Assembly: GCA_963754065.1 (NCBI GenBank)
Contig: CAVWFH010000004.1
Location: forward strand, 124,001-188,000
Direction: 5' to 3'
DNA: 64,000 bases
Origin: JALORV01 sp963754065
GTDB taxonomy: Bacteria > Pseudomonadota > Gammaproteobacteria > Burkholderiales > Burkholderiaceae_F
In this document: one piece after another, positions 9,964 through 17,438 of the stretch
How the letters are laid out: every line of letters begins with the position of its first letter
Position numbering within the stretch: the first letter of the stretch is position 1
The notes under the pieces: model-generated
Told to the model about the DNA's origin: nothing
The model's input: the letters and a program-made list of their open reading frames with translations, nothing else
Databases searched by the model: none
Program-made: the position numbers and the translations under genes

Positions 9964-10944
9964 TCAATCCCAGGGCTTGATCACGAGTTTGCCGACCACG
10001 CGTCGCGTCAGTAGAGCCTCGAGCGCGCGCGGCGTGTCCGCCAGCGCATAGGTCTGGGAAATGTGCGGCCTGAGTTTGCCCTGCACCAGCCAGCCGAAGA
10101 GCTCGTTCAGCATCGCGTGATTCGCCTGCGGCTCGCGCCGGGCAAACTCACCCCAGAACACACCCACGGCCGACGCTCCCTTGATCAGCAGGAGGTTGGC
10201 CGGAATCTGCGGAATGTTCCCATCGGCAAAACCGACGACCAGCAGCCGTCCTCGCCATGCCAGGCTGCGCAACGCCGCTTCCGTGTGCCGGCCACCGACC
10301 GGATCGTAGATGACATCGGCGCCCTTGCCCGCGGTGGCCGCCTTCAGCGCCTCGCGCAGATCCTCGCTGCCGTAGTTGATGGTCGCATCGGCGCCGTGCG
10401 CACGCGCTGCCGCGAGCTTGTCCTCGCTCGAGGCGACCGCGATGACCTGGGCGCCGGCGATCTTGCCCAGTTCGACAGCGGCGATCCCGACGCCCCCGCC
10501 TGCACCGAGCACCGCCAGGGTTTCTCCCGCCTTCAGCTGGCCGCGGTCGAACAGTGCATGGTGCGACGTGGCATAGGTCAGCGTGAACGCAGCCGCAGCC
10601 TCGGTCGACACCCCCGGCGGCAGCGGCGCCACCATCGCCGCCGGTGCACAGACAAACTCGGCGAAGCCACCAAGACCGACAAAGGCACCGACCCGATCAC
10701 CAGGCTTGAGGTGCTTCACGTTCGAGCCGACCGCGTCGACAGTGCCGGCCACCTCAGTGCCCGGAACGAACGGCAGCGGCGGTTGAACCTGGTACTTTTT
10801 CTGCACGATCAGCGCGTCCGGAAAATTGACGCCGGCGGCCTCGACCCGCACGCGCACTTCTCCCACGCCCGGCTCCGGCAGCGCGATGTCTGCGAGCACC
10901 AAACGCTCCGGAGTCCCCCACTCGACGCACTGAATAGCCTTCAT
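9964..10944 (-). CDS. NADPH:quinone oxidoreductase family (zinc-free MDR) protein
   Basis: This is a 326-residue cytosolic medium-chain reductase. The N-terminal catalytic domain contains EAAGVNFPDALIVQKKYQ and FVPGTEVAGTV. The Rossmann motif is LGAGGGVGIAAVELG. No structural zinc Cys cluster is visible, which matches the QOR/enoyl-reductase branch. Expected activity is NADPH-dependent reduction of quinones or enones. It is the promoter-proximal gene of a minus-strand group (reductase, SRPBCC, pirin, hypothetical), divergent from the acyl-CoA dehydrogenase with 85 bases between the starts, so shared control is possible. Confidence 0.88.
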   Translation of the reverse strand: MKAIQCVEWGTPERLVLADIALPEPGVGEVRVRVEAAGVNFPDALIVQKKYQVQPPLPFVPGTEVAGTVDAVGSNVKHLKPGDRVGAFVGLGGFAEFVCAPAAMVAPLPPGVSTEAAAAFTLTYATSHHALFDRGQLKAGETLAVLGAGGGVGIAAVELGKIAGAQVIAVASSEDKLAAARAHGADATINYGSEDLREALKAATAGKGADVIYDPVGGRHTEAALRSLAWRGRLLVVGFADGNIPQIPANLLLIKGASAVGVFWGEFARREPQANHAMLNELFGWLVQGKLRPHISQTYALADTPRALEALLTRRVVGKLVIKPWD

Positions 10945-11029
10945 CGCTCCTCCTCCGGGTCGACTCTACGCGGGGCCGCCGGTGCGAACAACAACGCTGC
11001 GCTATTCTGAGTCGCGGGAGGGAAAAATC

Positions 11030-12262
11030 ATGGAATTCGGTTACTCGAGCAAGACACAGGCGCTGCGGGAGCGTGTGGATGCGTTCATGCAGGAACATGT
11101 GTACCCAGTGGAAAGGCGCTTTCACGAGGAGGTCGAGGAGAACACGCGTCGCGGCGCCCGCTGGACGCCGACGCGCCTGATCGAGGAACTCAAGCCGAAG
11201 GCGCGGGCGGCCGGACTCTGGAACCTGTTCCTGCCGGACTCATCGCATGGTGCCGGGCTGACGAACCTGGAGTACGCGCCCCTCGCCGAGATCATGGGCC
11301 GCGTGCCCTGGGCCTCCGAGGTGTTCAACTGCTCGGCGCCGGATACGGGCAACATGGAAACGATCGAGCGTTATGGCTCGCCCGAACAGAAGGAGCGTTG
11401 GCTCAAGCCGCTGCTCGCAGGTGAAATCCGCTCGGCATTCGCGATGACGGAACCGGAGGTCGCCTCTTCGGACGCGACCAACATCCAGACGTCGATCAAG
11501 CGCGACGGCGACAGCTACATCGTTAATGGACGCAAGTGGTGGACCTCCGGCGCCGGCGATCCGCGCTGCAAGATCTACATCGTGATGGGCAAGACCGATC
11601 CCGACGCCCCGAAGCACCAGCAGCAGTCGATGATCCTGGTGCCGGCCGACACCGCAGGAATGACGGTCGTACGGCCGTTGAACGTCTTCGGTTACGACGA
11701 TGCACCGCACGGACACATGGAAACCCTGTTCGAGAACGTTCGCGTGCCGGCATCGAACATCCTGCTGGGCGAAGGACGCGGCTTCGAGATCGCGCAGGGC
11801 CGCCTAGGACCCGGGCGCATTCATCACTGCATGCGCTCGCTCGGGCTGGCGGAGCGTGCGCTCGAACTGATGTGCAAGCGCCTCACCAGCCGCGTTGCCT
11901 TCGGTGGCCCGGTGTCCCGTCAGTCGGTGTGGCAGGAGCGCATTGCCGAGGCGCGCTGCATGATCGACCAGGCGCGTCTGCTGACACTCAAGGCCGCATG
12001 GATGATGGATACCGTCGGCAACAAGGCCGCCAAGGCCGAGATCGCGATGATCAAAGTCGTGGCACCCAACGTCGCCTGCACCGTACTCGACTGGTCCATC
12101 CAGGCCCACGGCGGAGGCGGCATGTGTGACGATTTTCCGGTCGCGTACGCCTACACGCTGGCGCGGACGCTGCGTCTGGCCGACGGACCCGACGAAGTCC
12201 ACCGCAACGCGATCGCCAAGGTCGAGATCGCGAAGCACGTTCCCCTGCCCCCGCGACACTGA
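11030..12262 (+). CDS. Acyl-CoA dehydrogenase family protein
   Basis: This is a 410-residue flavoprotein. FAMTEPEVASSDATNIQTSI matches the FAD/substrate-binding segment, and the C-terminal QAHGGGGM region and RLADGPDEVH are typical of the ACAD11-like/long-chain group. It oxidises an acyl-CoA to the 2-enoyl-CoA; chain length is not determinable. Start ATG 11030 is preceded by GGGAGGG with good spacing, so the longer open frame from 10982 is not used. The next gene, a GST, begins 7 bases later and is probably cotranscribed. This family is the usual partner of the ACAD10/11-type kinase found at 4.7 kb. Confidence 0.92.
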   Translation: MEFGYSSKTQALRERVDAFMQEHVYPVERRFHEEVEENTRRGARWTPTRLIEELKPKARAAGLWNLFLPDSSHGAGLTNLEYAPLAEIMGRVPWASEVFNCSAPDTGNMETIERYGSPEQKERWLKPLLAGEIRSAFAMTEPEVASSDATNIQTSIKRDGDSYIVNGRKWWTSGAGDPRCKIYIVMGKTDPDAPKHQQQSMILVPADTAGMTVVRPLNVFGYDDAPHGHMETLFENVRVPASNILLGEGRGFEIAQGRLGPGRIHHCMRSLGLAERALELMCKRLTSRVAFGGPVSRQSVWQERIAEARCMIDQARLLTLKAAWMMDTVGNKAAKAEIAMIKVVAPNVACTVLDWSIQAHGGGGMCDDFPVAYAYTLARTLRLADGPDEVHRNAIAKVEIAKHVPLPPRH

Positions 12263-12269
12263 GGCGACG

Positions 12270-12959
12270 ATGATCGACGTCTACAGCTGGCCGACTCCGA
12301 ACGGCCACAAGATCCACATCATGCTGGAGGAGTGCGGCCTGCCCTACACGGTGCATGCCATCGACATCGGCGCCGGCGACCAGTTCACGCCGGAATTCCT
12401 GGAGATCAGCCCGAACAACAAGATTCCCGCCATCGTCGACACCGATGGACCCGACGGCAGGCCGATATCGCTCTTCGAGTCGGGAGCGATCCTGCTCTAT
12501 CTCGCCGGCAAGACCGGGCGCTTCCTGCCCGTGGATGTGCGCGGCAAGTACGTTGCGCTCGAATGGCTGATGTTCCAGATGGGCGGCATCGGACCGATGC
12601 TCGGTCAGGCGCACCACTTCCGCCTCTATGCACCGGAGAAGATCGAGTACGCGTTCAACCGCTACACGAACGAAGCGAAGCGGCTGTACGGCGTGATGGA
12701 CCGCCGGCTGGGCCAGGTCGAATACTTCGCCGGCAGCTACTCGATCGCCGACATCGCGATCTTTCCGTGGACCCGCTCGCATGCGAACCAGGGCGTCGAT
12801 CTGGCGGAGTATCCGAACGTGAAGCGCTGGTTTGACGCGGTCGATGGGCGCCCGGCAGTGCAGCGTGGCCTCAAGGTGCTGGCCGATCGGCGCAAACCCA
12901 TTACCGACGCCAAGTCGCGCGAAGCGCTGTTCGGCGCACAGCAGTACGCGAAACGCTAG
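12270..12959 (+). CDS. Glutathione S-transferase, Nu-class/YfcG-like
   Basis: This is a 229-residue GST. The thioredoxin-like N-domain reads SWPTPNGHKIHIMLEE, then SPNNKIPAIVD and the glutathione gamma-Glu-binding ESGAILLYLA. The combination of NGHKI and SPNNKIPA is characteristic of the Nu-class/YghU-YfcG group, which act as disulfide-bond reductases with glutathione. The start is the ATG at 12270; the open frame continues upstream inside the acyl-CoA dehydrogenase, but the GST fold begins here. It ends 11 bases before the convergent DUF1178 gene. Confidence 0.88.
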   Translation: MIDVYSWPTPNGHKIHIMLEECGLPYTVHAIDIGAGDQFTPEFLEISPNNKIPAIVDTDGPDGRPISLFESGAILLYLAGKTGRFLPVDVRGKYVALEWLMFQMGGIGPMLGQAHHFRLYAPEKIEYAFNRYTNEAKRLYGVMDRRLGQVEYFAGSYSIADIAIFPWTRSHANQGVDLAEYPNVKRWFDAVDGRPAVQRGLKVLADRRKPITDAKSREALFGAQQYAKR

Positions 12960-12970
12960 TCGCGATCAGC

Positions 12971-13414
12971 TTACTGAACGGGGTTCTTGAGCAGGCTACC
13001 GAAAGGCACCGGCATCACTTCGATGCCTTCTTCGGCGAGCTGCGCTGCATCGTCACGCGACGCAAGACCTCGGATCGAGCGCTTGGGAGCCTCTTCGTAG
13101 TGTATTCGCCGCGCTTCCTCGGGGAAGCGCTCGCCGACATCCTCGGTATTCGCATGGATGTGGCGTGCCATTTGCAGCAGCATGGCCTGCGTCGTCGAGT
13201 CGTTCGGCATGGCGACCGCCTGCTTGGCACTCGACTCAGGCGCCTCGGCACCCAGATTCAGGCGCGGCGCCGACAGCAGCTTGCGTACGGCATGGCTGCC
13301 GCACACCGGGCACTCGACCATCTTCACGGCGAGTTGACGATCGAATTCATCGGCCGAGGCGAACCAGCCCTCGAACGGATGATTGTTCTCACAGCTGAGG
13401 TTGAATACTTTCAT
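12971..13414 (-). CDS. DUF1178 family protein
   Basis: This is a 147-residue protein matching DUF1178. It begins MKVFNLSCENNHPFEGWF and has a CxxC pair (VECPVCGS) that may bind metal. Function is unknown. The chosen ATG at 13414 lies only nine bases after the CCA end of the tRNA-Leu gene on the same strand, and no Shine-Dalgarno sequence is visible. It is probably transcribed with the tRNA and translated from a very short leader after tRNA maturation. A longer start inside the tRNA is not credible. Confidence 0.85.
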   Translation of the reverse strand: MKVFNLSCENNHPFEGWFASADEFDRQLAVKMVECPVCGSHAVRKLLSAPRLNLGAEAPESSAKQAVAMPNDSTTQAMLLQMARHIHANTEDVGERFPEEARRIHYEEAPKRSIRGLASRDDAAQLAEEGIEVMPVPFGSLLKNPVQ

Positions 13415-13423
13415 CGGTGGTGA

Positions 13424-13514
13424 TGGTGCCGCGGGCCGGAATCGAACCGGCATGCTTGCTTTCGCTTGCGGCGGATTTTAAGTCCGCTGTGTCTACCAGT
13501 TTCACCACCGCGGC
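13424..13514 (-). tRNA. tRNA-Leu (UAA)
   Basis: This is a class II tRNA with encoded CCA. The acceptor stem GCCGCGG pairs with CCGCGGC, followed by discriminator A and CCA at 13424-13426. The anticodon arm is GCGGA-CTTAAAA-TCCGC, giving anticodon UAA. A variable arm is present and the T-loop reads GGTTCGATTCC. In E. coli the equivalent gene (leuZ) directly follows glyW and cysT downstream of pgsA; here it is separated from tRNA-Cys by a 3-kb TIR/OmpA cassette. Confidence 0.95.
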
Positions 13515-13684
13515 GGTGAATGATGGACAGAGCGTATCAGCGTCCGGATCCGCAATGTGAGATCGGCCAGGTGGACGCAGCTGCATCCGGCTCTGCATCC
13601 GCGCCATTCCTGCACCGGCCGAGCCCGAAGGATACTGGAGTCGATCGAACTGGCCTTTCGTGGAAGCTCAGAGGTCGCATTCGC

Positions 13685-14987
13685 TCAACACGGTACCGGT
13701 TTGAACTCGACGCGACGATCGAGCGCGTCGCGCAGGTCATCCGTGCCGGTGCCGACGAGCTTCTCCTTGGAGCCAACGCCACTCGCGATCACGCGGCCCT
13801 TGAGTTGCGGCGCCTCGCGTTCAAGGCGATTCTTCACGTTCTCGGCACGCAGGACCGACAGGCGTTCGTTCAGCGGTTCAGGCCCGGTCGGACTGGTGTG
13901 GCCGACGATGTTCAGGCAGGCCGACTGCGCCGCCGAGCGGCGCGCAATCTGCGTGATCCAGATCGTATAAGGCGCGCTCAGCCGCGGGTCCGTCACGAAG
14001 TCGGTCGAGCCGGGCCGGAAGAGGAACTTCACGCCGAGCCGGTTGCTGGCGAGCCCTACCCGCACGGCCTCGCCGAACGCCTGTTCCGCGTCGGCGCGCT
14101 TGCCGAGTTTCCAGCTCGCGCTGTAGATGCCGTTATGAACGCGCAGCTGGTCGCCTTTCGGCGTGCTGAGCGCGCTGCGATAGACCTCGATCGCCTCCTG
14201 GTAGCGACCGCGGTCCTGCAGTGCACTGGCTTCGGCGATCAGCGAGGCGGCGAGGATGCCGTCGAGATACGCGGGATCGATTCGATCGCCGGGCTTGGTC
14301 GTCTGGCAGGTCCGCACGTAGGCATCGACAGCCGGATCCTTGGCCCAGGTCGGTGCGTCCTGCAGATGCGGCAGCGGCGTCTGGTCGATGCCCTCGACCT
14401 GCGCGCGCGCAACGCCCTTGGCGACGATGAGCCCGGTCTTCAGATCGGCCAGGGCGAGGCAGATGCGGAACGCCTCGCGCAGGCCGCCGACCTGGTTCTT
14501 CAGGTCGATCGCGGTGAACGTTCCGACCAGCACGATCGGCGCCTGGTTGATGCTGGTGCGCGACATCGGCTGCACGTTGAAGCCCGGATACTTGCTGCGC
14601 ACCAGGCCCTGGATCTTCTCCTCCATGGATTGCGTGGTGACGCTCTGCGTGTAGGACACCGCATCCACGAGCGGATCGATGACCAGAAGGCGCTGTGCCG
14701 GTGGCGCGCCGAGCGAGCTCGATGCCGCCGAAAAGAGCTTGCCGGCGGCGTCGAGCAACGCCGTGTCGAGCGGTTGCACGGGAATCGGCGGCGGCGGAGG
14801 AGCGGCGACCGGGGCCGGTGCGGGAGCAGGCGCCGGTGCCGGCGCGGCGACCGGGGCCGGAGCGGGAGCAGGTGCCGGCGGCGCGAATCAACGAACAGGC
14901 GCCCAGCATGCCCGCCAAGCTGACGGAGAAAACCTTCAGCGGTGTACGGCAGGAACGTGATCCGGAGCGAATTGACTGATCGTTCAT
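13685..14987 (-). pseudogene. OmpA-like lipoprotein with one-base frameshift (partner of TIR protein)
   Basis: The N-terminal part begins at ATG 14987 with AGGAG eight bases upstream and gives a lipoprotein signal ending SLAGMLGAC. The body lies in another frame: a Pro-Ala linker, a domain with LLVIDPLVDAVSYTQS, a helical repeat-like region (EASALQDRGRYQEAIEVYRS) and a C-terminal OmpA-type peptidoglycan-binding domain (NIVGHTSPTGPEPLNERLS, RRVEFKPV). The total of 1303 bases is one more than a multiple of three, so a single surplus base near 14880-14895 would restore about 433 residues. The start overlaps the TIR stop as ATGA. It may be a real frameshift, phase variation or a sequence error. 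Confidence 0.75.
14792..14882 (-). repeat. Imperfect tandem repeat encoding the Pro-Ala linker
   Basis: Two imperfect copies of a GC-rich unit (about 36 and 42 bases) lie here. In the body frame of the OmpA-like lipoprotein they encode APAPAPAPVAAP-type sequence, the flexible linker between the lipid anchor and the folded domains. The reading-frame break of this gene is at or just beside the upstream edge of the repeat, where slippage or sequencing error would be expected. Confidence 0.6.
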
Positions 14988-16216
14988 CGTGAGCACTCCT
15001 TGCTGCTGAGGAACTGCCGGTCTGCGGCCGTGATCTGGCCTGTCTGCTGGAATCGTTCGGTGATTTCGATGCAGCGACTGGAAGGAGCAGACGGTCGGGA
15101 GCCCGATGATTTCGCAGCGGTCCCGGGCCGACTGCCCTCGATGCTCGGCGTCGAGGTCGGCGTTGAAGTGACTGCGGCCGTCGTTCCCGCTGTCGATGTC
15201 GGCGCCGCGGCGGCGGTGGATGCCTTCATTCCTGTGGGTGGGGGCACCGGGTCGGCGACAGCCACGGGCGACTTGGAATCGGCCTTGGTGGCGGAGGTCT
15301 GGGACTTGAACGACTCCGGTTCCGAGACTTCCTCCGGCTTTAGGGCTCGACTACCCAGCCACACGATGGCAAGCGCGATTGCAGCGGCCCCTAGGCCCAA
15401 TGACATACGCTTGAGCCGGGAATCGCGCCTGACCCGCTCCACTCCGGGTGCGACCTCCGCAGCGCCCGACTCGGCATTTGCCGCCGGTTCGACGACTTGC
15501 CTCGGCTCAGTTGCTGTCGTGGAATAGCCGCCCATGGTTGGCGTGGCCGGAACTCTCAGGCTGACTGTGTCGACCCGGATCGCAGAGTCGACAGCCTTTG
15601 ACTGCTCCGTCTCATGCGCCGCTTCTCGTTCCTGTTCAGCCGGCACCAGCGTGGGTGCCGCCAGACCGACGCTGCGGTAGGTCGGCACAACGTGGCCGCT
15701 GAAGTCGGGCGCACCCGACAGCGTGGCCGGCGCTTGCCAGGTGCTTGCTCCCAGCGTTGTCGGTACCAGCGTTCGCACGACATTCAAGGTCGCGGGACCG
15801 ATCGTGCCCTTGCGCGGTCCGAGCTTGGTCAGCACGCAGAAGTCGGCGATCAGGTGATCCAGCCGCGGATCATTGGGATCGCCAGTCCAACCCAGCAGAT
15901 CGAAGGTCTGCGTCTGCCGGAACTCCATCGGCGGCTTGACATTCTCGAGGCGCACCGGCAGCAGCTTGTCGTTCTGCAGCGCTTCGTACGCTTCGATGCG
16001 CACCCAGCGGCTCGCCACCGAGTTCGCGGTCCACAGCACGAGCAGGCAGCGCGCAAGGCCGAGTTCGTCTTCCAGGACCTTCGGCCAGATCGTTCCCGCG
16101 CGGGTCTCCTGGTCCCAGAAGACGTCCCAGCCGTAGCCCTCGAGCAACTGGACAAACTGCGCCGCGCGCGCCTTGTCCTGACGCGAGTAGCTAACGAAGA
16201 CGTCGGCCATCGCCAC
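14984..16216 (-). CDS. TIR domain protein with single transmembrane segment
   Basis: This 410-residue protein has an N-terminal TIR domain (about 1-130: ADVFVSYSRQDKARAAQFV, WDVFWDQ, LLVLWTANSVASRWVRIEAY). The glutamate at residue 75 matches the catalytic position of NAD-cleaving TIR domains. A long Ala/Pro/Thr linker follows, then one hydrophobic helix (about 271-289), a Ser/Thr/Pro-rich tail and a short C-terminal module with two cysteines. The expected topology is TIR in the cytosol and tail in the periplasm. The start could be residue 1 or 3. The stop overlaps the OmpA-like lipoprotein start (ATGA), so the two are coupled. Bacterial TIR proteins are often immune or signalling NADases; the role here is unknown. 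Confidence 0.85.
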   Translation of the reverse strand: MAMADVFVSYSRQDKARAAQFVQLLEGYGWDVFWDQETRAGTIWPKVLEDELGLARCLLVLWTANSVASRWVRIEAYEALQNDKLLPVRLENVKPPMEFRQTQTFDLLGWTGDPNDPRLDHLIADFCVLTKLGPRKGTIGPATLNVVRTLVPTTLGASTWQAPATLSGAPDFSGHVVPTYRSVGLAAPTLVPAEQEREAAHETEQSKAVDSAIRVDTVSLRVPATPTMGGYSTTATEPRQVVEPAANAESGAAEVAPGVERVRRDSRLKRMSLGLGAAAIALAIVWLGSRALKPEEVSEPESFKSQTSATKADSKSPVAVADPVPPPTGMKASTAAAAPTSTAGTTAAVTSTPTSTPSIEGSRPGTAAKSSGSRPSAPSSRCIEITERFQQTGQITAADRQFLSSKECSR

Positions 16217-16573
16217 CTCCGCCTGCGCCCTGCGGACCGGTCCGACTCGACACGATCGCAGGGGTCCTTGCCGGAACGCACAGTCTAGGAGTGAAGCGCG
16301 CCAGCGGCTACCGCTTATTCATGCGCCCGCGACGCCACACTGGCAGCGCCTGGGCGCTCGACGCGCCTTCGCGGCCAGAATTCGGACGGCAGGAGCCAAC
16401 CGCATCGCGGTGGCAACGGGTTCGGCGACAACTTGAACTGATCGGGAAGACCCTGCTTGAGGGTTCAGGCAACCGCAAATTCGAGATCGCGATGCGCCCT
16501 TACAGCATCGACACGAAACTCGCGAATGGCATGCGCGAAAGCCGTCGCATAACGCGACGCACTTTCAACACAC
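16217..16573 (-). other. Intergenic region between tRNA-Cys and the TIR gene
   Basis: These 357 bases carry no convincing gene. Open frames crossing them run into the tRNA genes and are rejected. The only structure seen is a strong hairpin just after tRNA-Cys (16537-16566). The remainder should contain the promoter of the TIR operon, but I could not identify good -35 and -10 boxes. No direct repeat of a tRNA end was recognised by eye. Confidence 0.5.
16537..16566 (-). terminator. Hairpin downstream of tRNA-Cys, possible terminator
   Basis: On the minus strand GAAAGTGCGTCGC and GCGACGGCTTTC form a stem of about 12 base pairs with one bulged G and loop GTTAT. It starts seven bases after the CCA end of tRNA-Cys. 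There is no U-run after it, so it could be a Rho-independent-like end, a processing barrier or a Rho-aided 3' end for the Gly-Cys tRNA transcript. Confidence 0.4.
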
Positions 16574-16647
16574 TGGAGGCGGGGGTCGGAATCGAACCGG
16601 CGTACACGGATTTGCAGTCCGCTGCATGGCCACTCTGCCACCCCGCC
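16574..16647 (-). tRNA. tRNA-Cys (GCA)
   Basis: This is a 74-base tRNA including an encoded CCA at 16574-16576. Acceptor GGCGGGG pairs with CCCCGCC. The anticodon loop in GGACTGCAAATCC gives anticodon GCA. The T-arm contains GGTTCGATTCC. It lies 49 bases downstream of tRNA-Gly and is probably cotranscribed from the promoter at 16785-16812. Confidence 0.96.
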
Positions 16648-16696
16648 AGAGGGGGCTCAAACCAAAAGGGGAAGCGCGTGGCTCCCCCCAGAATTC

Positions 16697-16772
16697 TGGA
16701 GCGGGCGAAGAGTCTCGAACTCTCGACCTCAACCTTGGCAAGGTTGCGCTCTACCAACTGAGCTACGCCCGC
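16697..16772 (-). tRNA. tRNA-Gly (GCC)
   Basis: This is a 76-base tRNA with encoded CCA at 16697-16699. Acceptor GCGGGCG pairs with CGCCCGC. The anticodon arm CAACC-TTGCCAA-GGTTG gives anticodon GCC. The D-arm AGCTCAGTTGGTAGAGC and T-arm GAGTTCGAGACTC are canonical. It is the first gene after a near-consensus promoter and follows pgsA, as in E. coli (pgsA-glyW-cysT). Confidence 0.96.
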
Positions 16773-16784
16773 TCGAAGCACGGA

Positions 16785-16812
16785 ATTATATCGGCGAGCG
16801 ATCGAGTGTCAA
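16785..16812 (-). promoter_or_regulatory. Consensus sigma-70 promoter for the tRNA-Gly/tRNA-Cys unit
   Basis: On the minus strand a perfect TTGACA (16807-16812) and a perfect TATAAT (16785-16790) are separated by 16 bases. Transcription would begin about 5-10 bases upstream of the mature tRNA-Gly end at 16772. It lies in the 57-base gap after pgsA. A stable-RNA promoter of this quality is expected here. Confidence 0.85.
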
Positions 16813-16829
16813 ACCACAGCGATCGTTGA

Positions 16830-17438
16830 TCATCGATCGTCCATATGCGGCCACGCCATGCGCAGATAGACGAACATGGAATACACGGTGAGCGCGGCCG
16901 CGATGTAGATCAGCAACGTGCCGATCAGGTGCACATCGATGACACCGAAGAGCTTGTCGTGAAAGAGCAGCATCGGGATCGCGACCATCTGCGCGATGGT
17001 CTTGATCTTGCCGAGCGAGTTGACGGCAACGCTGGCGGATTTCCCGATCTGTGCCATCCACTCACGCAACGCGGACACGGCGATCTCGCGGCCGATGATC
17101 ACCAGTGCCACAAACTCGTCGATCCGGCCAAGCGAGAGCAGCACGATCAGTGCGGCGCTGACCATCAGCTTGTCCGCCACGGGATCCAGGAAAGCGCCGA
17201 GGCGACTGACCATGCCGTACCTGCGCGCGACATAGCCGTCGATCGCATCGGTGATCGCAGCCAGCACGAACAGCCAGCACGCCGTCGCGTTCTTCCAGTG
17301 CGAGGGAAACCAGCTGTCCGGGACGTAGAAGATGCCGACGATGACCGGGATCATCGCGATGCGCGCCCAGGTGAGCGCCATCGGGACATTGAAGGTCAGC
17401 GCTGGGCTGCTCGGTGGACTATTCGGTGGGCTGGCCAT
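16830..17438 (-). CDS. pgsA: PgsA, CDP-diacylglycerol-glycerol-3-phosphate 3-phosphatidyltransferase
   Basis: This is a 202-residue inner-membrane enzyme that makes phosphatidylglycerol phosphate from CDP-diacylglycerol and glycerol-3-phosphate. The CDP-alcohol phosphotransferase signature is complete within DAIDGYVARRYGMVSRLG and the following LDPVADK (D, G, A-R, G, D, D). It has about five hydrophobic segments. The ATG at 17438 is used: it lies inside the last 20 bases of uvrC, and longer frames give Arg-rich non-homologous sequence. The overlap suggests uvrC-pgsA coupling. It is followed by the tRNA-Gly/Cys promoter. Confidence 0.93.
   Translation of the reverse strand: MASPPNSPPSSPALTFNVPMALTWARIAMIPVIVGIFYVPDSWFPSHWKNATACWLFVLAAITDAIDGYVARRYGMVSRLGAFLDPVADKLMVSAALIVLLSLGRIDEFVALVIIGREIAVSALREWMAQIGKSASVAVNSLGKIKTIAQMVAIPMLLFHDKLFGVIDVHLIGTLLIYIAAALTVYSMFVYLRMAWPHMDDR

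Noticed and set aside
16291..16761. Plus-strand ORF across the tRNA-Cys/tRNA-Gly region
   Set aside because: It runs through two tRNA genes and gives meaningless sequence.
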